The notes under the pieces are model-generated. The model ran no database searches and was not told the origin of the DNA. It saw nothing but the letters and a program-made list of their open reading frames with translations. From Bordetella sp. BOR01 (lineage in GTDB: Bacteria > Pseudomonadota > Gammaproteobacteria > Burkholderiales > Burkholderiaceae_B): 64,000 bases of DNA. The position numbers were made by a program, and so were the translations under genes. How positions within the stretch are numbered: the first letter of the stretch is position 1; the number at the start of each line of letters is the position of its first letter. Where the stretch lies: the NCBI RefSeq assembly GCF_019218885.1, contig NZ_JAHUWT010000002.1, forward strand, positions 1,240,001 through 1,304,000, given 5' to 3'. Shown in pieces: positions 36,229-45,700 of the stretch.

Positions 36229-36480
36229 TCAGCCTCCGGTGACCGGCTCGAAGATGGCCACTTCGTCGCCTGGCCGGATCGGCGCCGACGGCTTGGCATG
36301 GGTCTGGTTGATGGCCAGCTTCAGGCGCGCGGCCGGTTCGAGCTGCGGGTAGCGTGCCTGCAGCGCGTCGAGCAACTGGGCGCCGGTGGCCGGTTCGGCC
36401 AGCGGCCAGGCTTCGTCGCGCTTGCCGACCAGCTCGGCCACGCGGGCGAAGTACAGCAGGTTAATTGTTGCGCCACTCAC
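36229..36480 (-). CDS. moaD: Molybdopterin synthase sulfur carrier MoaD
   Basis: An 83-residue ubiquitin-like protein ending in the required VTGG tail. The start is GTG at 36480, inside the 3' end of moaC (20-bp overlap). AGGAGG (36494-36489) lies 8 bases upstream, a near-perfect ribosome site; a longer ATG frame would add 14 unrelated residues. The length matches the family. It carries sulfur as a C-terminal thiocarboxylate for MoaE. Confidence 0.9.
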   Translation of the reverse strand: MSGATINLLYFARVAELVGKRDEAWPLAEPATGAQLLDALQARYPQLEPAARLKLAINQTHAKPSAPIRPGDEVAIFEPVTGG

Positions 36481-36949
36481 CGCTTTTGCCTCCTGCCTTG
36501 TATTCAAGGCGTACTTGTTCAATGACGATGCCTTTGTCGGCCGCCTTGCACATGTCGTAGATGGTAAGGGCGGCCACGCTGGCCGCCATCATGGCTTCCA
36601 TTTCGACGCCGGTCTTGTATTGGGTGCGGCAGGTGGTGCGTACCTCGACCGTGTGGGTGTCGTCATGCAGGGCGAATTCGACACCCACGAACGCCAGCGG
36701 CAGGCTGTGGCACAGGGGAATCAGTTCGGCGCAGCGCTTGGCGGCCAGCACGGCCGCCACGCGCGCCGTGTTCAGGACTTCGCCCTTGCCCTGGCCGGGC
36801 TGGGTCAGCAGGCCATAGGCGTGGGCGTTCATGCGCACGGCGCCGCGCGCGATGGCGATGCGGTCGCTGTCGGATTTCGCACCGACGTCGACCATGCGGA
36901 TCTGGCCGGATTCGTCCAGGTGGCTAAGGGCGGGGGAAGACGAAGACAT
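36461..36949 (-). CDS. moaC: Cyclic pyranopterin monophosphate synthase MoaC
   Basis: A 162-residue MoaC, which acts after MoaA. It shows MVDVGAKSDSDRIAIARG, KRCAELIPLCHSLPL (substrate site) and TGVEMEAMMAASVAALTIYD with the family lysine in MCKAADKG. The ATG at 36949 is preferred over one six codons upstream. First gene of the operon; the leader and promoter lie in the 438-bp gap to the right, where a TATCAT -10-like hexamer occurs on the minus strand near 37020. Confidence 0.93.
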   Translation of the reverse strand: MSSSSPALSHLDESGQIRMVDVGAKSDSDRIAIARGAVRMNAHAYGLLTQPGQGKGEVLNTARVAAVLAAKRCAELIPLCHSLPLAFVGVEFALHDDTHTVEVRTTCRTQYKTGVEMEAMMAASVAALTIYDMCKAADKGIVIEQVRLEYKAGGKSGEWRNN

Positions 36950-37387
36950 GGGATACAGGGCTATCAAATATTGAACCGGGGCGGGCGATGCGCGGACTGT
37001 AATCGCCTCGCTCGCACCCTATGATAGACGAGCTGTGCCGGGGGCGCGACCAAGGCGCCGATCCTGGTTCATATCGTATGCCGATGGCGCCGAAAATATA
37101 GATATCGCGATCGGATCGTTCGGCCGGAAGCGGCGCGGCGCTAGGATGGGCAAATGCTGATAGACAGCGCCCGGTGCGCTTGATCCCATGCGAACCTCAT
37201 TCGTTTTATCCAGGGTCCCGGCCCGGCCGGCCTTTCTCCCCCGCGATTTTGCGCGCTTTCCGTCGCGTGCACTGGCCAGAGCCCAGCGCCTGCTCAAAGA
37301 ACAGCGCGACATGGAAGCGGCCTTGCGGCGCATACTCGCCGTCTCGGCAACCGATTTCCTGGCGCCCGCCAAAAAGCGCGAACATCC
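36950..37387. other. 438-bp gap between divergent moaC and monooxygenase genes
   Basis: No gene with recognisable homology is seen. It must carry the promoters of moaC (minus) and of the monooxygenase (plus). An AT-rich patch containing GATATC lies at about 37096-37110. I looked for a molybdenum-cofactor riboswitch fold upstream of moaC and did not see a convincing one. A small frame (37188-37403) overlaps the monooxygenase start but lacks a ribosome site. Confidence 0.5.
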
Positions 37388-38710
37388 ATGCGCCGCCAAC
37401 TGAAGCTGGGTGCGTTCATGCGTCCGGTCAGCATCCATACCGGCGCATGGCGGTATCCGGGCGCCCTGCAAGACGCCAATTTCAATTTCCCGGCATTGAA
37501 GCGCTATGCCCAGGATCTGGAACGCGCGCGCTTCGATGCATTCTTCATGGCGGATCACCTGGCCTTGCTGAATATGCCGATCGAAGCCTTGAAGCGCAGC
37601 CATACCGCGACCTCGTTCGAGCCTTTCACGCTGCTGTCCGCGCTCAGCCAGGCGACGCAACACATAGGCCTGGTGGCCACCGCATCGACCACGTTCGACG
37701 AGCCTTTTCACGTGGCGCGCCGCTTTGCGTCGCTCGACCATTTAAGCCAGGGCAGGGCCGGTTGGAACATCGTGACCACCTCGAATCCGGACGCTGCCCG
37801 CAATTTCGGCCGTGAAGAGCATATGGACCACGCCGCACGTTATGCGCGGGCCCGGGAGTTCTATGACGTGGTGACTGGTCTATGGGACAGTTGGGCCGAC
37901 GACGCGTTTGTCCGGGATGCCGGCCAGGGCCTGTATTTCGATCCGGACCGACTGCACACGCTGGCCCACCGGGGCGAACATTTCTCTGTGCGAGGGCCGT
38001 TGCATATTGCCCGGCCCGTGCAGGGCTGGCCGGTGATCGTGCAGGCAGGCGCCTCGGAACCCGGCCGGCAATTGGCTGCCGAGACCGCCGAGCTGGTATT
38101 CACCGCGGTTACCTCGCTTAGCGCGGGTTGCGCTTTCTATGCCGATATCAAGGACAGGATGCGTCGTATCGGCCGTCAGCCGGATCATTTGAAGATATTG
38201 CCTGGTGCACTGGTCGTGGTGGGCGAAACGCTGGAGCAGGCCCGCGATATCCACGCCAAGCTGGATAGCCTGGTGCATGAAGCCAGCGCCATTGCGTCGT
38301 TGTCGATCACGCTGGGACACGATGCCTCCAGGTTCGAGCTGGACGCGCCCCTGCCGCCGGTTCCGGAAAGCAATGCGAGCAAGAGCGGCCGCCAGCGAGC
38401 CATCGACCTGGCGCGCGCCGAGAATCTGACGGTCAGGCAACTGGCGCGGCGCATGGGTGGATATGGCGGCCTGGCCTTCGTCGGCACGCCGGCTTCCATC
38501 GCCGACGACATGCAAGAGTGGCTGGAGAGCCAGGCCTGCGATGGATTCAACGTCATGTTTCCCTGGCTGCCGGGTGGCCTGGATGCGTTCGTGCAGGGCG
38601 TCGTGCCCGAGCTCCAGCGGCGCGGCATTTTCCGCCGCGAGTACGAAGGCGCGACGCTACGGGAAAACCTGGGGCTGCCGCGTCCGGGGAACCGGTTTTT
38701 CCAGTCCTGA
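37388..38710 (+). CDS. FMN-dependent monooxygenase, NtaA/SnaA/DszA family
   Basis: A 440-residue flavin-dependent monooxygenase of the bacterial-luciferase superfamily. The opening LGAFMRPVSIHTGAWRYPGA and FDAFFMADHLAL, then GRAGWNIVTTSNPDAARNFG and VIVQAGASEPGRQLAAETAE, are signatures of the NtaA/DszA/SnaA group. Members need a partner flavin reductase (none nearby) and attack organosulfur, aminopolycarboxylate or similar substrates. No clear ribosome site precedes the ATG; a small frame overlapping the start could couple translation. It stands alone. Confidence 0.85.
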   Translation: MRRQLKLGAFMRPVSIHTGAWRYPGALQDANFNFPALKRYAQDLERARFDAFFMADHLALLNMPIEALKRSHTATSFEPFTLLSALSQATQHIGLVATASTTFDEPFHVARRFASLDHLSQGRAGWNIVTTSNPDAARNFGREEHMDHAARYARAREFYDVVTGLWDSWADDAFVRDAGQGLYFDPDRLHTLAHRGEHFSVRGPLHIARPVQGWPVIVQAGASEPGRQLAAETAELVFTAVTSLSAGCAFYADIKDRMRRIGRQPDHLKILPGALVVVGETLEQARDIHAKLDSLVHEASAIASLSITLGHDASRFELDAPLPPVPESNASKSGRQRAIDLARAENLTVRQLARRMGGYGGLAFVGTPASIADDMQEWLESQACDGFNVMFPWLPGGLDAFVQGVVPELQRRGIFRREYEGATLRENLGLPRPGNRFFQS

Positions 38711-38712
38711 TG

Positions 38713-38739
38713 GCTAGGCGGCGCTCACCGCCGCCTAGC
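38713..38739. terminator. Bidirectional hairpin between convergent genes
   Basis: GCTAGGCGGCG (38713-38723), loop CTCAC, CGCCGCCTAGC (38729-38739): a perfect 11-bp stem 3 bases after the monooxygenase stop and 26 bp before the end of the convergent asparaginase-like gene. No strong T-tract follows on either strand. Confidence 0.65.
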
Positions 38740-38765
38740 GTTGGGGATGAGGGGCGGCCGCCGGC

Positions 38766-39779
38766 TCAGTAGGTCTCGAACATGCGCCGCAAGTCATCGG
38801 CGCGCCCTGTGCTGGCCAGCCCCAGGGCCAGCAGGATGCGCGCCTTCTGCGGGCTGAAGTCTTCGCCGCCGATGAAGCCGGTATCGTTCAGATAGCGGCG
38901 CCGCGCCACGCGCCCGGCGCCCGCGCGCGAACATTGCACGACGGCGATGCCCGCGCGTGCGGCCGCTTCCAGCGCCGGCAGTTCGCCGCGCGCCGGGATG
39001 CCGGGCGCCAGGCCGGCCGACACCAGGCCGCGCGCGCCGTGGTCGATGGCAGCCTGGATCAGTACGCTGTCGGCACCGGCATAGGAATAAACAATGTCCA
39101 CGCGCGGCAGTACCGTGTCGTCGGGCAAGCCGGCGAATTCGCAATCGGGTGCATGCGGGCGGTCGGGCCGCCGGTAGTAGTGCAGGCCGTCCGGGTCGAC
39201 GATGCCCAGCGCGCCGAAATCCGCCGAGCGGAACGTCTGCAGCCGCAGCGTGGACGTCTTGACGACATCGCGCGCGGCATGGATTTCGTCGTTCAGCACC
39301 ACCAGCACGCCGCGTCCACGCGATTCGGCGGCAGCGGCCACGCGCAAGGCCTGCACCAGGTTCATGGGGGCGTCCGATCCCACGGCGCTCAGCGGACGCT
39401 GGGCCCCCACCAGGACGACAGGTTGCGCAATGTCCAGTGTCAGGTTCAGGAAGAACGCGGTTTCTTCCAGGGTGGCCGTGCCGTGCACGATGACGAAGCC
39501 CGCCAGGTCGGGGTGGGTGCGCGCCATGGCGCGGATGACGGCCCGCAGGGCGAACCAGTCGGCCGGCGTCAGGGCGGTGCTGCCCACCGACTTGAACGCA
39601 ACGGGCTCGACCTGGGCCACCAGGCTGGCCTCGGGAATGCGGGCCAGCATCTCGCGCGCGTCGATCTTGCTGCCATGTTCCGGATAGTCCATCAGGTCCA
39701 GCGATGACGTGCCCAATGAAGACATGGTGCCGCCGCAGCCGATCAGGGCAACCCGGGGTAGTGCCGATGTAGAGGACAT
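38766..39779 (-). CDS. Asparaginase-family amidohydrolase, non-canonical second motif
   Basis: A 337-residue protein of the L-asparaginase/glutaminase type. The first motif GCGGTMSS (T18) and the Lys region ARDVVKTSTLRLQTF are present, as is VGAQRPLSAVGSDAPMNL. The second motif reads HGTATLEETA: the usual HGTDTxEET aspartate is Ala102. That residue helps bind and activate substrate in true asparaginases, so activity on another amide, lactam or imide is possible. The ATG at 39779 was chosen. It is the last gene of a set with a Bug receptor and a creatininase-like hydrolase. Confidence 0.82.
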   Translation of the reverse strand: MSSTSALPRVALIGCGGTMSSLGTSSLDLMDYPEHGSKIDAREMLARIPEASLVAQVEPVAFKSVGSTALTPADWFALRAVIRAMARTHPDLAGFVIVHGTATLEETAFFLNLTLDIAQPVVLVGAQRPLSAVGSDAPMNLVQALRVAAAAESRGRGVLVVLNDEIHAARDVVKTSTLRLQTFRSADFGALGIVDPDGLHYYRRPDRPHAPDCEFAGLPDDTVLPRVDIVYSYAGADSVLIQAAIDHGARGLVSAGLAPGIPARGELPALEAAARAGIAVVQCSRAGAGRVARRRYLNDTGFIGGEDFSPQKARILLALGLASTGRADDLRRMFETY

Positions 39780-39811
39780 CTGTGCTTCCGTGTGAATACG
39801 TACGGTTCGGC

Positions 39812-40792
39812 CTAGTTGGCGCGGATCTGGTGCTTGGCGGCAATCTCGCGGGCATTGGCCAGGTCGCGTTCCATCAAGGTGCGGTACGCCTGCGCGCCGG
39901 CGTCGGCCGGGGGGGTTACCACCAGGCCCATTTCTTCCAGCCGGGCGTGCACCGCGGTATCGGCCAGCGCCTGCACCAGCGCCTGGTTCAGTTGCTGGAT
40001 GACCGCCGCCGGCGTGCCCGCGGGCGCCAGCCATCCGTTGGAACTGTACGCGGTGAAATCCGCCAGGCCGGCTTCGCGCAGCGTGGGAACGTCGGGCAGC
40101 AGCGCCGAGCGCTGGTCCGAGGCGATGGCGATGATGCGCAGCTTGCCGTCGCGGTGATTGGGCAGCACGTTGGGCAATTCGTTGAGCGCCGCGTCGACGT
40201 TGCCGGCGATCAGGTCGGGCAGGATGGCGCTGCCGCCGCGGTAAGGCACATGCACGAAGGGGATGTCCGCCTTGCTGGCGAATTCGACGATAGCCAGGTG
40301 CTGGGCGCCGCCCGCACCGGAACTGCCGATGGAAATGCCTTTGCCCGACTTTGCCGCATAGGCCTTCAGTTCTTCCAGGTCATGAACGGGCAGCTTGGCG
40401 CTGACCACCAGGGCCAGCGGCACGCGCGACAGGAAGGCCACCGGCGCGAAGCTGGTCAGCGGGTCGTACGACAGCGACGGGTTGACCGCCGGGTTCACCG
40501 CCAGCAGCCCGTTCGAGCCCGACAGCAGGGTGTAGCCGTCGGGCTGGGCGCGCGCCACCGCCTCGGCCCCGATGGCGCCGCCGGCCCCGGGCCGGTTTTC
40601 CACGATGAAGGGCTGGCCCAGCCGCTCGGCCAGCTTGGATGCCAGCAAGCGGGTGGCGACGTCGATGTTGCCGCCCGGCGCAAAAGGAACGATCACGCGC
40701 ACGGGCTGGGCCGGGTAGGGGGCGGCCGCCCAGGCGCTTGTGGATACCAGCAGTGCCAGCGCGGCACAGGAAAGCCAGCGATGCAGGAACAT
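39812..40792 (-). CDS. Tripartite tricarboxylate transporter (Bug/TctC) binding protein
   Basis: A 326-residue exported Bug protein: signal peptide about 1-22 (ALALLVSTSAWA), then YPAQPVRVIVPFAPGGNIDV, ENRPGAGGAIGAEAVAR and PDGYTLLSG. No TctA/B genes lie near. It is placed between the asparaginase-like and creatininase-like genes, so its ligand may be a cyclic or acyclic amide or the acid product. Confidence 0.9.
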   Translation of the reverse strand: MFLHRWLSCAALALLVSTSAWAAAPYPAQPVRVIVPFAPGGNIDVATRLLASKLAERLGQPFIVENRPGAGGAIGAEAVARAQPDGYTLLSGSNGLLAVNPAVNPSLSYDPLTSFAPVAFLSRVPLALVVSAKLPVHDLEELKAYAAKSGKGISIGSSGAGGAQHLAIVEFASKADIPFVHVPYRGGSAILPDLIAGNVDAALNELPNVLPNHRDGKLRIIAIASDQRSALLPDVPTLREAGLADFTAYSSNGWLAPAGTPAAVIQQLNQALVQALADTAVHARLEEMGLVVTPPADAGAQAYRTLMERDLANAREIAAKHQIRAN

Positions 40793-40821
40793 GTGCGTTC
40801 TCCTAGTTGGCGGCAGGGACC

Positions 40822-41613
40822 TTACCGCGCCATGATGGGCATGGCCGCGAAGTCGCGCACGAATGCCTCGGCGAAATCGCAGACCCGCTCGAATGCCACG
40901 GCGCCGCGTTGGCCCGAGGTATGCGTCAAATCGGCCCAGGCGCCGCTGGCATTGATCTCGCGGGCATCGGGAAACAGCCCCACCTTGCTGCCTTGGTAGC
41001 GGAACCGGGTAGAACTGAGCGCGGCCAGGCCCAGGAACGGGTCCAGGTCGGGCCCCGCCTGGCGATCCAGCCGCACGTCATCGGGATACAGGTGGCACAT
41101 CAGCGAGGCCAGCGGCTCGCCGCCGTGCCCGATGGCGCCGGGCGGGTCGCCGCGGAATTCGGCCGCGGCAAGATCGCGCGCCACTTCCAGGGGGTCGATG
41201 ACCGCCATGCCGATGCGCTTGGCGCGCCGCATGGCCCGGGCCAGGATCTCGATCGGCTGGTGATTGTGGCGGTGGCAATTGAACAGCAGCGCCCGCTGGA
41301 AGCCATTGCGCGCGGCCGCAGTCATCAAGGCTTCCAGCAATTGGCCGAACAGCGCGTCGGTCAGCCCGAAGGTGCCCGGCAGGCTGTCGTGCAGTTCCGA
41401 TACCCCATAGTGCAGCGTGGGCATGCGCAGGGCGCCGGTGCGTTCGGCCACCACCTGCGCCAGCCGCTCGCTGACCAGGTAGTCGCAGCCCAGCAATTGG
41501 TGCGGGCCATTGCTTTCCACGGTGCCGATCGGCAGCAGCAGCACGGCCCCGCGCTGCGCCGCTTCGGCGACTTCTTCATTGGTCAGGTGGGGAAGAAACG
41601 TTTTCTTGTTCAT
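40822..41613 (-). CDS. Creatininase-family amidohydrolase
   Basis: A 263-residue metal-dependent hydrolase of the creatininase superfamily (creatinine amidohydrolase/MftE/ArfB). It shows LLLPIGTVESNGPHQLLGCD with the metal-binding Glu/His/Asp pattern, and FNCHRHNHQPIEI. A glutamate and histidine site further on (IGHGGEPLASLM) completes the di-metal centre. The ATG at 41613 gives the family length. It is the first gene of the leftward set and divergent from a LysR gene, suggesting LysR control. Confidence 0.83.
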   Translation of the reverse strand: MNKKTFLPHLTNEEVAEAAQRGAVLLLPIGTVESNGPHQLLGCDYLVSERLAQVVAERTGALRMPTLHYGVSELHDSLPGTFGLTDALFGQLLEALMTAAARNGFQRALLFNCHRHNHQPIEILARAMRRAKRIGMAVIDPLEVARDLAAAEFRGDPPGAIGHGGEPLASLMCHLYPDDVRLDRQAGPDLDPFLGLAALSSTRFRYQGSKVGLFPDAREINASGAWADLTHTSGQRGAVAFERVCDFAEAFVRDFAAMPIMAR

Positions 41614-41758
41614 CGGCGCGTATCCGGTGGCGTGGGCAACAACGAGGGGCTGGGGCAGTGCTATGCCTCGAACCATTTTTTGGATACTCTCACGCACGGT
41701 GTCTGGAAAAAAAGCGAAATATATTTGATTGATGCTGTCGTTTTATTCGGGGTGGATC

Positions 41759-42655
41759 GTGATCACTATCAAGCAGGTCGAAGCCTTGCACCAAGTGGCG
41801 GTATCGCGCAGCATCGCCGCCGCGGCGCGCAAGCTCTGCACGACCGAATCGGCGGTATCCAAGCGCCTGCAGGAACTGGAACAAAGCCTGAATGTGCCGT
41901 TGTTCGACCGCGGCGGCAGGTCGCTGGCCTTGACGGACACCGGCGCCGCCATTCTTTCGGTGGCGGTCGAGCTGCTGGCCAGGCGCGACGCCATGCTGGA
42001 CATCGCCCACAGCCCGGCCTTCGAGGGCCGGACGTTCCGCTTCGGCATGACCGAGTTCATCGCCGCCAATTGGCTGACTGCGCTGCTGGAAGGCATACGT
42101 GCCCAGTACGGGCGGGTGGCGCTCGAGCCGCGCATCGGGCTGACCGATGACTTGCTGCGCGAGCAGGCCCAGGGCGAACTCGATGTCGTGATCGTGCCTA
42201 AGTCGGCCCAGTGCGCGGGGCGCGTCGTGTCGCCCTTGTTCATCAGCCGCAATGTCTGGGTGTGCGGCCGGACGCTGCCCTATGGCCCCGGCCCGCTCAG
42301 GCCGGAAGACCTGGCCGATGCATCGCTGATCCTGCAACCCAGCAGTTCGACGCTGGATACCACCGTGCGGCAATGGTTTGCCGAGAACAACGCGCCCATG
42401 CCCAAGCTGATCTCATGCAACAGCCTGGCGGGCGTCAAGAGCCTGGCGGTGGCGGGCTTCGGCATCGTGCCGCTGCCGCACGCCTATTGCCAGGACGAGT
42501 TGAAGGCCGGCGTGCTGCGCGAACTGGTGGTGTTGCCGCCCTTGCCCGCGCGGGTGTACTGCACGGTGCGCATGCCCGGTCCGGCAGCGGGGCTGGCCGC
42601 CGGCATGTGCCAGGTGGTGGGCCGCGTGCTGGGCCGCGAGAGTGTTAACGATTGA
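41759..42655 (+). CDS. LysR family transcriptional regulator
   Basis: A 298-residue LysR protein: N-terminal HTH (IKQVEALHQVAVSRSIAAAA, then TESAVSKRLQELEQ) and PBP-type effector domain (FRFGMTEFIAANWLTALL). The GTG at 41759 was chosen because it gives the usual IKQVEAL-type opening and has GGGGTGG 4 bases upstream; an ATG at 41732 would add nine residues. It is divergent from the creatininase gene and probably controls that cluster. The intergenic AAATATATTT palindrome (41717-41726) is a possible operator core. Confidence 0.86.
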   Translation: MITIKQVEALHQVAVSRSIAAAARKLCTTESAVSKRLQELEQSLNVPLFDRGGRSLALTDTGAAILSVAVELLARRDAMLDIAHSPAFEGRTFRFGMTEFIAANWLTALLEGIRAQYGRVALEPRIGLTDDLLREQAQGELDVVIVPKSAQCAGRVVSPLFISRNVWVCGRTLPYGPGPLRPEDLADASLILQPSSSTLDTTVRQWFAENNAPMPKLISCNSLAGVKSLAVAGFGIVPLPHAYCQDELKAGVLRELVVLPPLPARVYCTVRMPGPAAGLAAGMCQVVGRVLGRESVND

Positions 42656-42759
42656 AAGGGCGCGCGGCTACAGGCCGAAAGTGGCGCGCCGATGTCCTAT
42701 CATAGACGCGCTATGCCTCAGGCGAGATAATCCGCCTGACCGTACCAGGGAGAGCACGC

Positions 42760-45700
42760 ATGGCCTTCAGGATGCCCAGGTTGAGATTGACTCGGCGTTT
42801 CGGAAAGATCCTACTGGCCATTGCGGCTGTCATCCTCATCCTCTTCGGCGTAGCCGCCTGGCAAGTGCCCAAGGTGCTGCGCAGCGCGCTGACCGACGAC
42901 GTCTCGGGCCTGCTGGGCCGGCCGGTGCAGGTGGGCAAGATCAGCTTCAATCCCTTCACGCTTACCGTGCGGGCCCACGACTTGTCGGTGGCACAGCCCG
43001 GCGGCGCCGCGCCCCTGCTCGACGTCGGGCAGCTCGATGTCAGCGCATCCTGGATGTCGTTGTTCTGGTTCGCCCCGGTGGTCGATTCGGTGCGGGTGCA
43101 AAGCCCGCGCATCGCCCTGGTGCGCGAAGACGCCATGCGCTTCAATTTTTCCGACATCCAGCAGAAGCTGGCGGACATGGCCGCCGCGCAGCCCGAGCCC
43201 GAGCAACCCGACGACAGCGGGCCGCCGCGGTTTTCGCTGAACAACCTGGTGCTGGAAGACGGCAGCATCACGCTGGACGACCAGGTCACCGGCCGCAAGC
43301 AACAGGTGGACCAGATCGCGCTGGGCGTGCCTTTCATTTCCACTTTCGGCTATGCCACCGATATCGATGTGCAGCCGCGCGTGCACATGCGCATCAACGG
43401 CAGCCCTTTCGACCTGCACGGCGTGGCGCGGCCCTTCGACGTGGTGCCGGCCTCGACCCTGAACGTGGCTTTCCAGGGGCTGGAACTCGAGAAATGGGCC
43501 GATGCCTGGCCGGCCCCGTTGCCCATCAAGGTTGAACGCGCCTTGCTCGATTCCGATTTGCAGATCGTGTTCGAGCAGCCGCATGACGCCGCGCCCCAGA
43601 TCAAGGTCGTGGGTGACCTGGGCTTGCGCCAGCTCGACGTGCGCGAGGCCTCGGGCGAGTCGCTGATCCGCTGGAGCACGCTCGACGTGCGCCGTATCGC
43701 GTTGGACCCCATCGCGCGCCAGTTGTCCATCGGGCAGGTCGAACTGTGGTCGCCGATGGCGCAGACGCGGCGCGACGCCAGCCAGCGCGTGAACTGGCTG
43801 CATGTCATCGACCAGCTCAAGGCGCTGGGCGGGGGCAAGCCCGCCGAAGCGCCGCCGGTCCAGGCCCCGCCCGCCGAAGCGAATGCGGCAAAGGCGGAAG
43901 CGGCCGCCGCCCCGCCCGCCCAGGCCGGCACAGGCGACACCGGGGCAACGGCAGGCAAGCCCGCCTCCCCCCCCGCGCCGCCCGCCGATGGCTGGCGCGT
44001 ATCGGTCGATGCCGTCAATATCAATGACGCCGGGTTGCGCCTGCGCGATGCTCCCACCGGCCTGGACTACACCCTGGCCGGCATGGCGGTCACTGTGGAA
44101 AACGTGCAGTTCCCGCAGCCGCCCGAGCAGCCCATCAATCTTTGGCTGACCATGGATAACCCGGCCGATGGCGGCTGGATCCGCGCCAAGGGGCCCTTGC
44201 GCCTGAGCCCGCTGGCACTGGACCTGGACTTGCAGGCCGGCCACCTGGGGCTGGCGCCGTTTGCCGCGGCTGTGCGCAGCCAGGCACCGGTACAGTTGCT
44301 CGACGGTTTGCTGGGCGTGCAAGCGCAGGTCAAGGTGGCCGAGCAGGGCGGTGCCACCCAGGTGTCGGCCACCGGCGTCAAGGCCGAGGTGTCGCAATTG
44401 GCGGTACGCGACGAATCCGTCAAGCCGGCGGTGGACCTGGCCCTGGGCCAGTTGACGCTGGCGGCCGACCGGCTGGCGCTCGATGGCCAGCCCTCGCCCT
44501 TCACGCTGCAGGCGTCGGGCATCCAGGGCAATGGCCAGTTGGCCCTGCAGGGCACGCTGACGCCGCAGCCCCTGGCGCTGCAAACCCAGGTCGACCTGCA
44601 AGCCCTGGACCTGGCCACGCTGGCGCCCTATGTCGCATCCAGCCTGAACGCCAACGTGCGTGCAGTGACGGTCGGCGCGCGCGGCCAGGCGGCATTCGCG
44701 GCCGCCGCCGGCGGGGCGCCCCTGAAAGCAAGCTGGCAGGGAGCAGTCGATGTCACCGGCCTGGACCTGGCCGACCGCGTCAACCGCGACGACTTCCTGA
44801 AATGGAAGCGCCTGGGCCTGGAAGGCATGCAGGTGTCGGTGGATGGCGATAAATTTGCCGCCAACCTGGGCGACATCACGCTCGACGATTTCTACGGCCG
44901 CATCCTGCTCAGCGCCGAGGGCCGGCTCAATGTGATGGACCTGGTGGCCGAACCAGGCCAGGCGGGTGGCTCGATCACCCAGGATACCCAGACGCGCGGC
45001 CGCACCGCGCGCCCGCCGGACACGGCAGGCCGGTTGCCCGATATCTCGGTCGGCAGCGTCACCTTGAAAAGCGGCCGCATGACGTTCACCGACCGCTTCG
45101 TCAAGCCGAACTACACGGCCGAACTGTCGCGCATCGAAGGCGGCTTGTCGGCCGTGTCGTCGCGCAATCCCAAGCCGGCCAAGGTCAAGGTGACCGGCCG
45201 GGTGTACGGCACGGCGCCGCTGTCGATCAGCGGCAGCGTGCAGCCGTTCGCCGAATTCCTGGCGCTGGACTTGAAGGCCTCGGCCAAGGGCGTCGATTTG
45301 CCGCGCTTCACCACGTATTCGTCGAAGTACGTCGGGTATCCGATCAAGCGCGGCAAGCTGTCGCTGGACCTGGAGTACAAGCTGAAAGACCGGGCCCTGC
45401 AGGCCAGCAATCATGTGGTGCTGAACCAGCTTACCTTCGGCGACAAGACCAACAGCCCCGATGCTACCAAGCTGCCGGTCATGCTGGCCGTGGCCTTGCT
45501 GAAAGACAGCCGCGGCAATATCGACATCAACCTGCCCATCTCGGGTTCGCTGGACGATCCGCAGTTCTCGGTGGGCGGCATCATCGTGCGCGTGCTGGTC
45601 AACCTGGTGGTGAAGGCGGTGACCTCGCCATTCTCGCTGCTGGCGTCGGCGTTCGGCGGCGGTGAAGAACTGTCGTATATCAACTTCGAGCCCGGCAGCG

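Noticed and set aside
37188-37403. A 71-codon frame overlapping the start of the monooxygenase gene
   Set aside because: No ribosome site, no recognisable domain and Arg-rich composition typical of chance frames in GC-rich DNA.
37016-42715. A repeated word, CCTATGATAGACG near 37016 and CCTATCATAGACG near 42695
   Set aside because: Only two copies, different distances and orientations to genes, no convincing -35; could be chance -10-like sequences.
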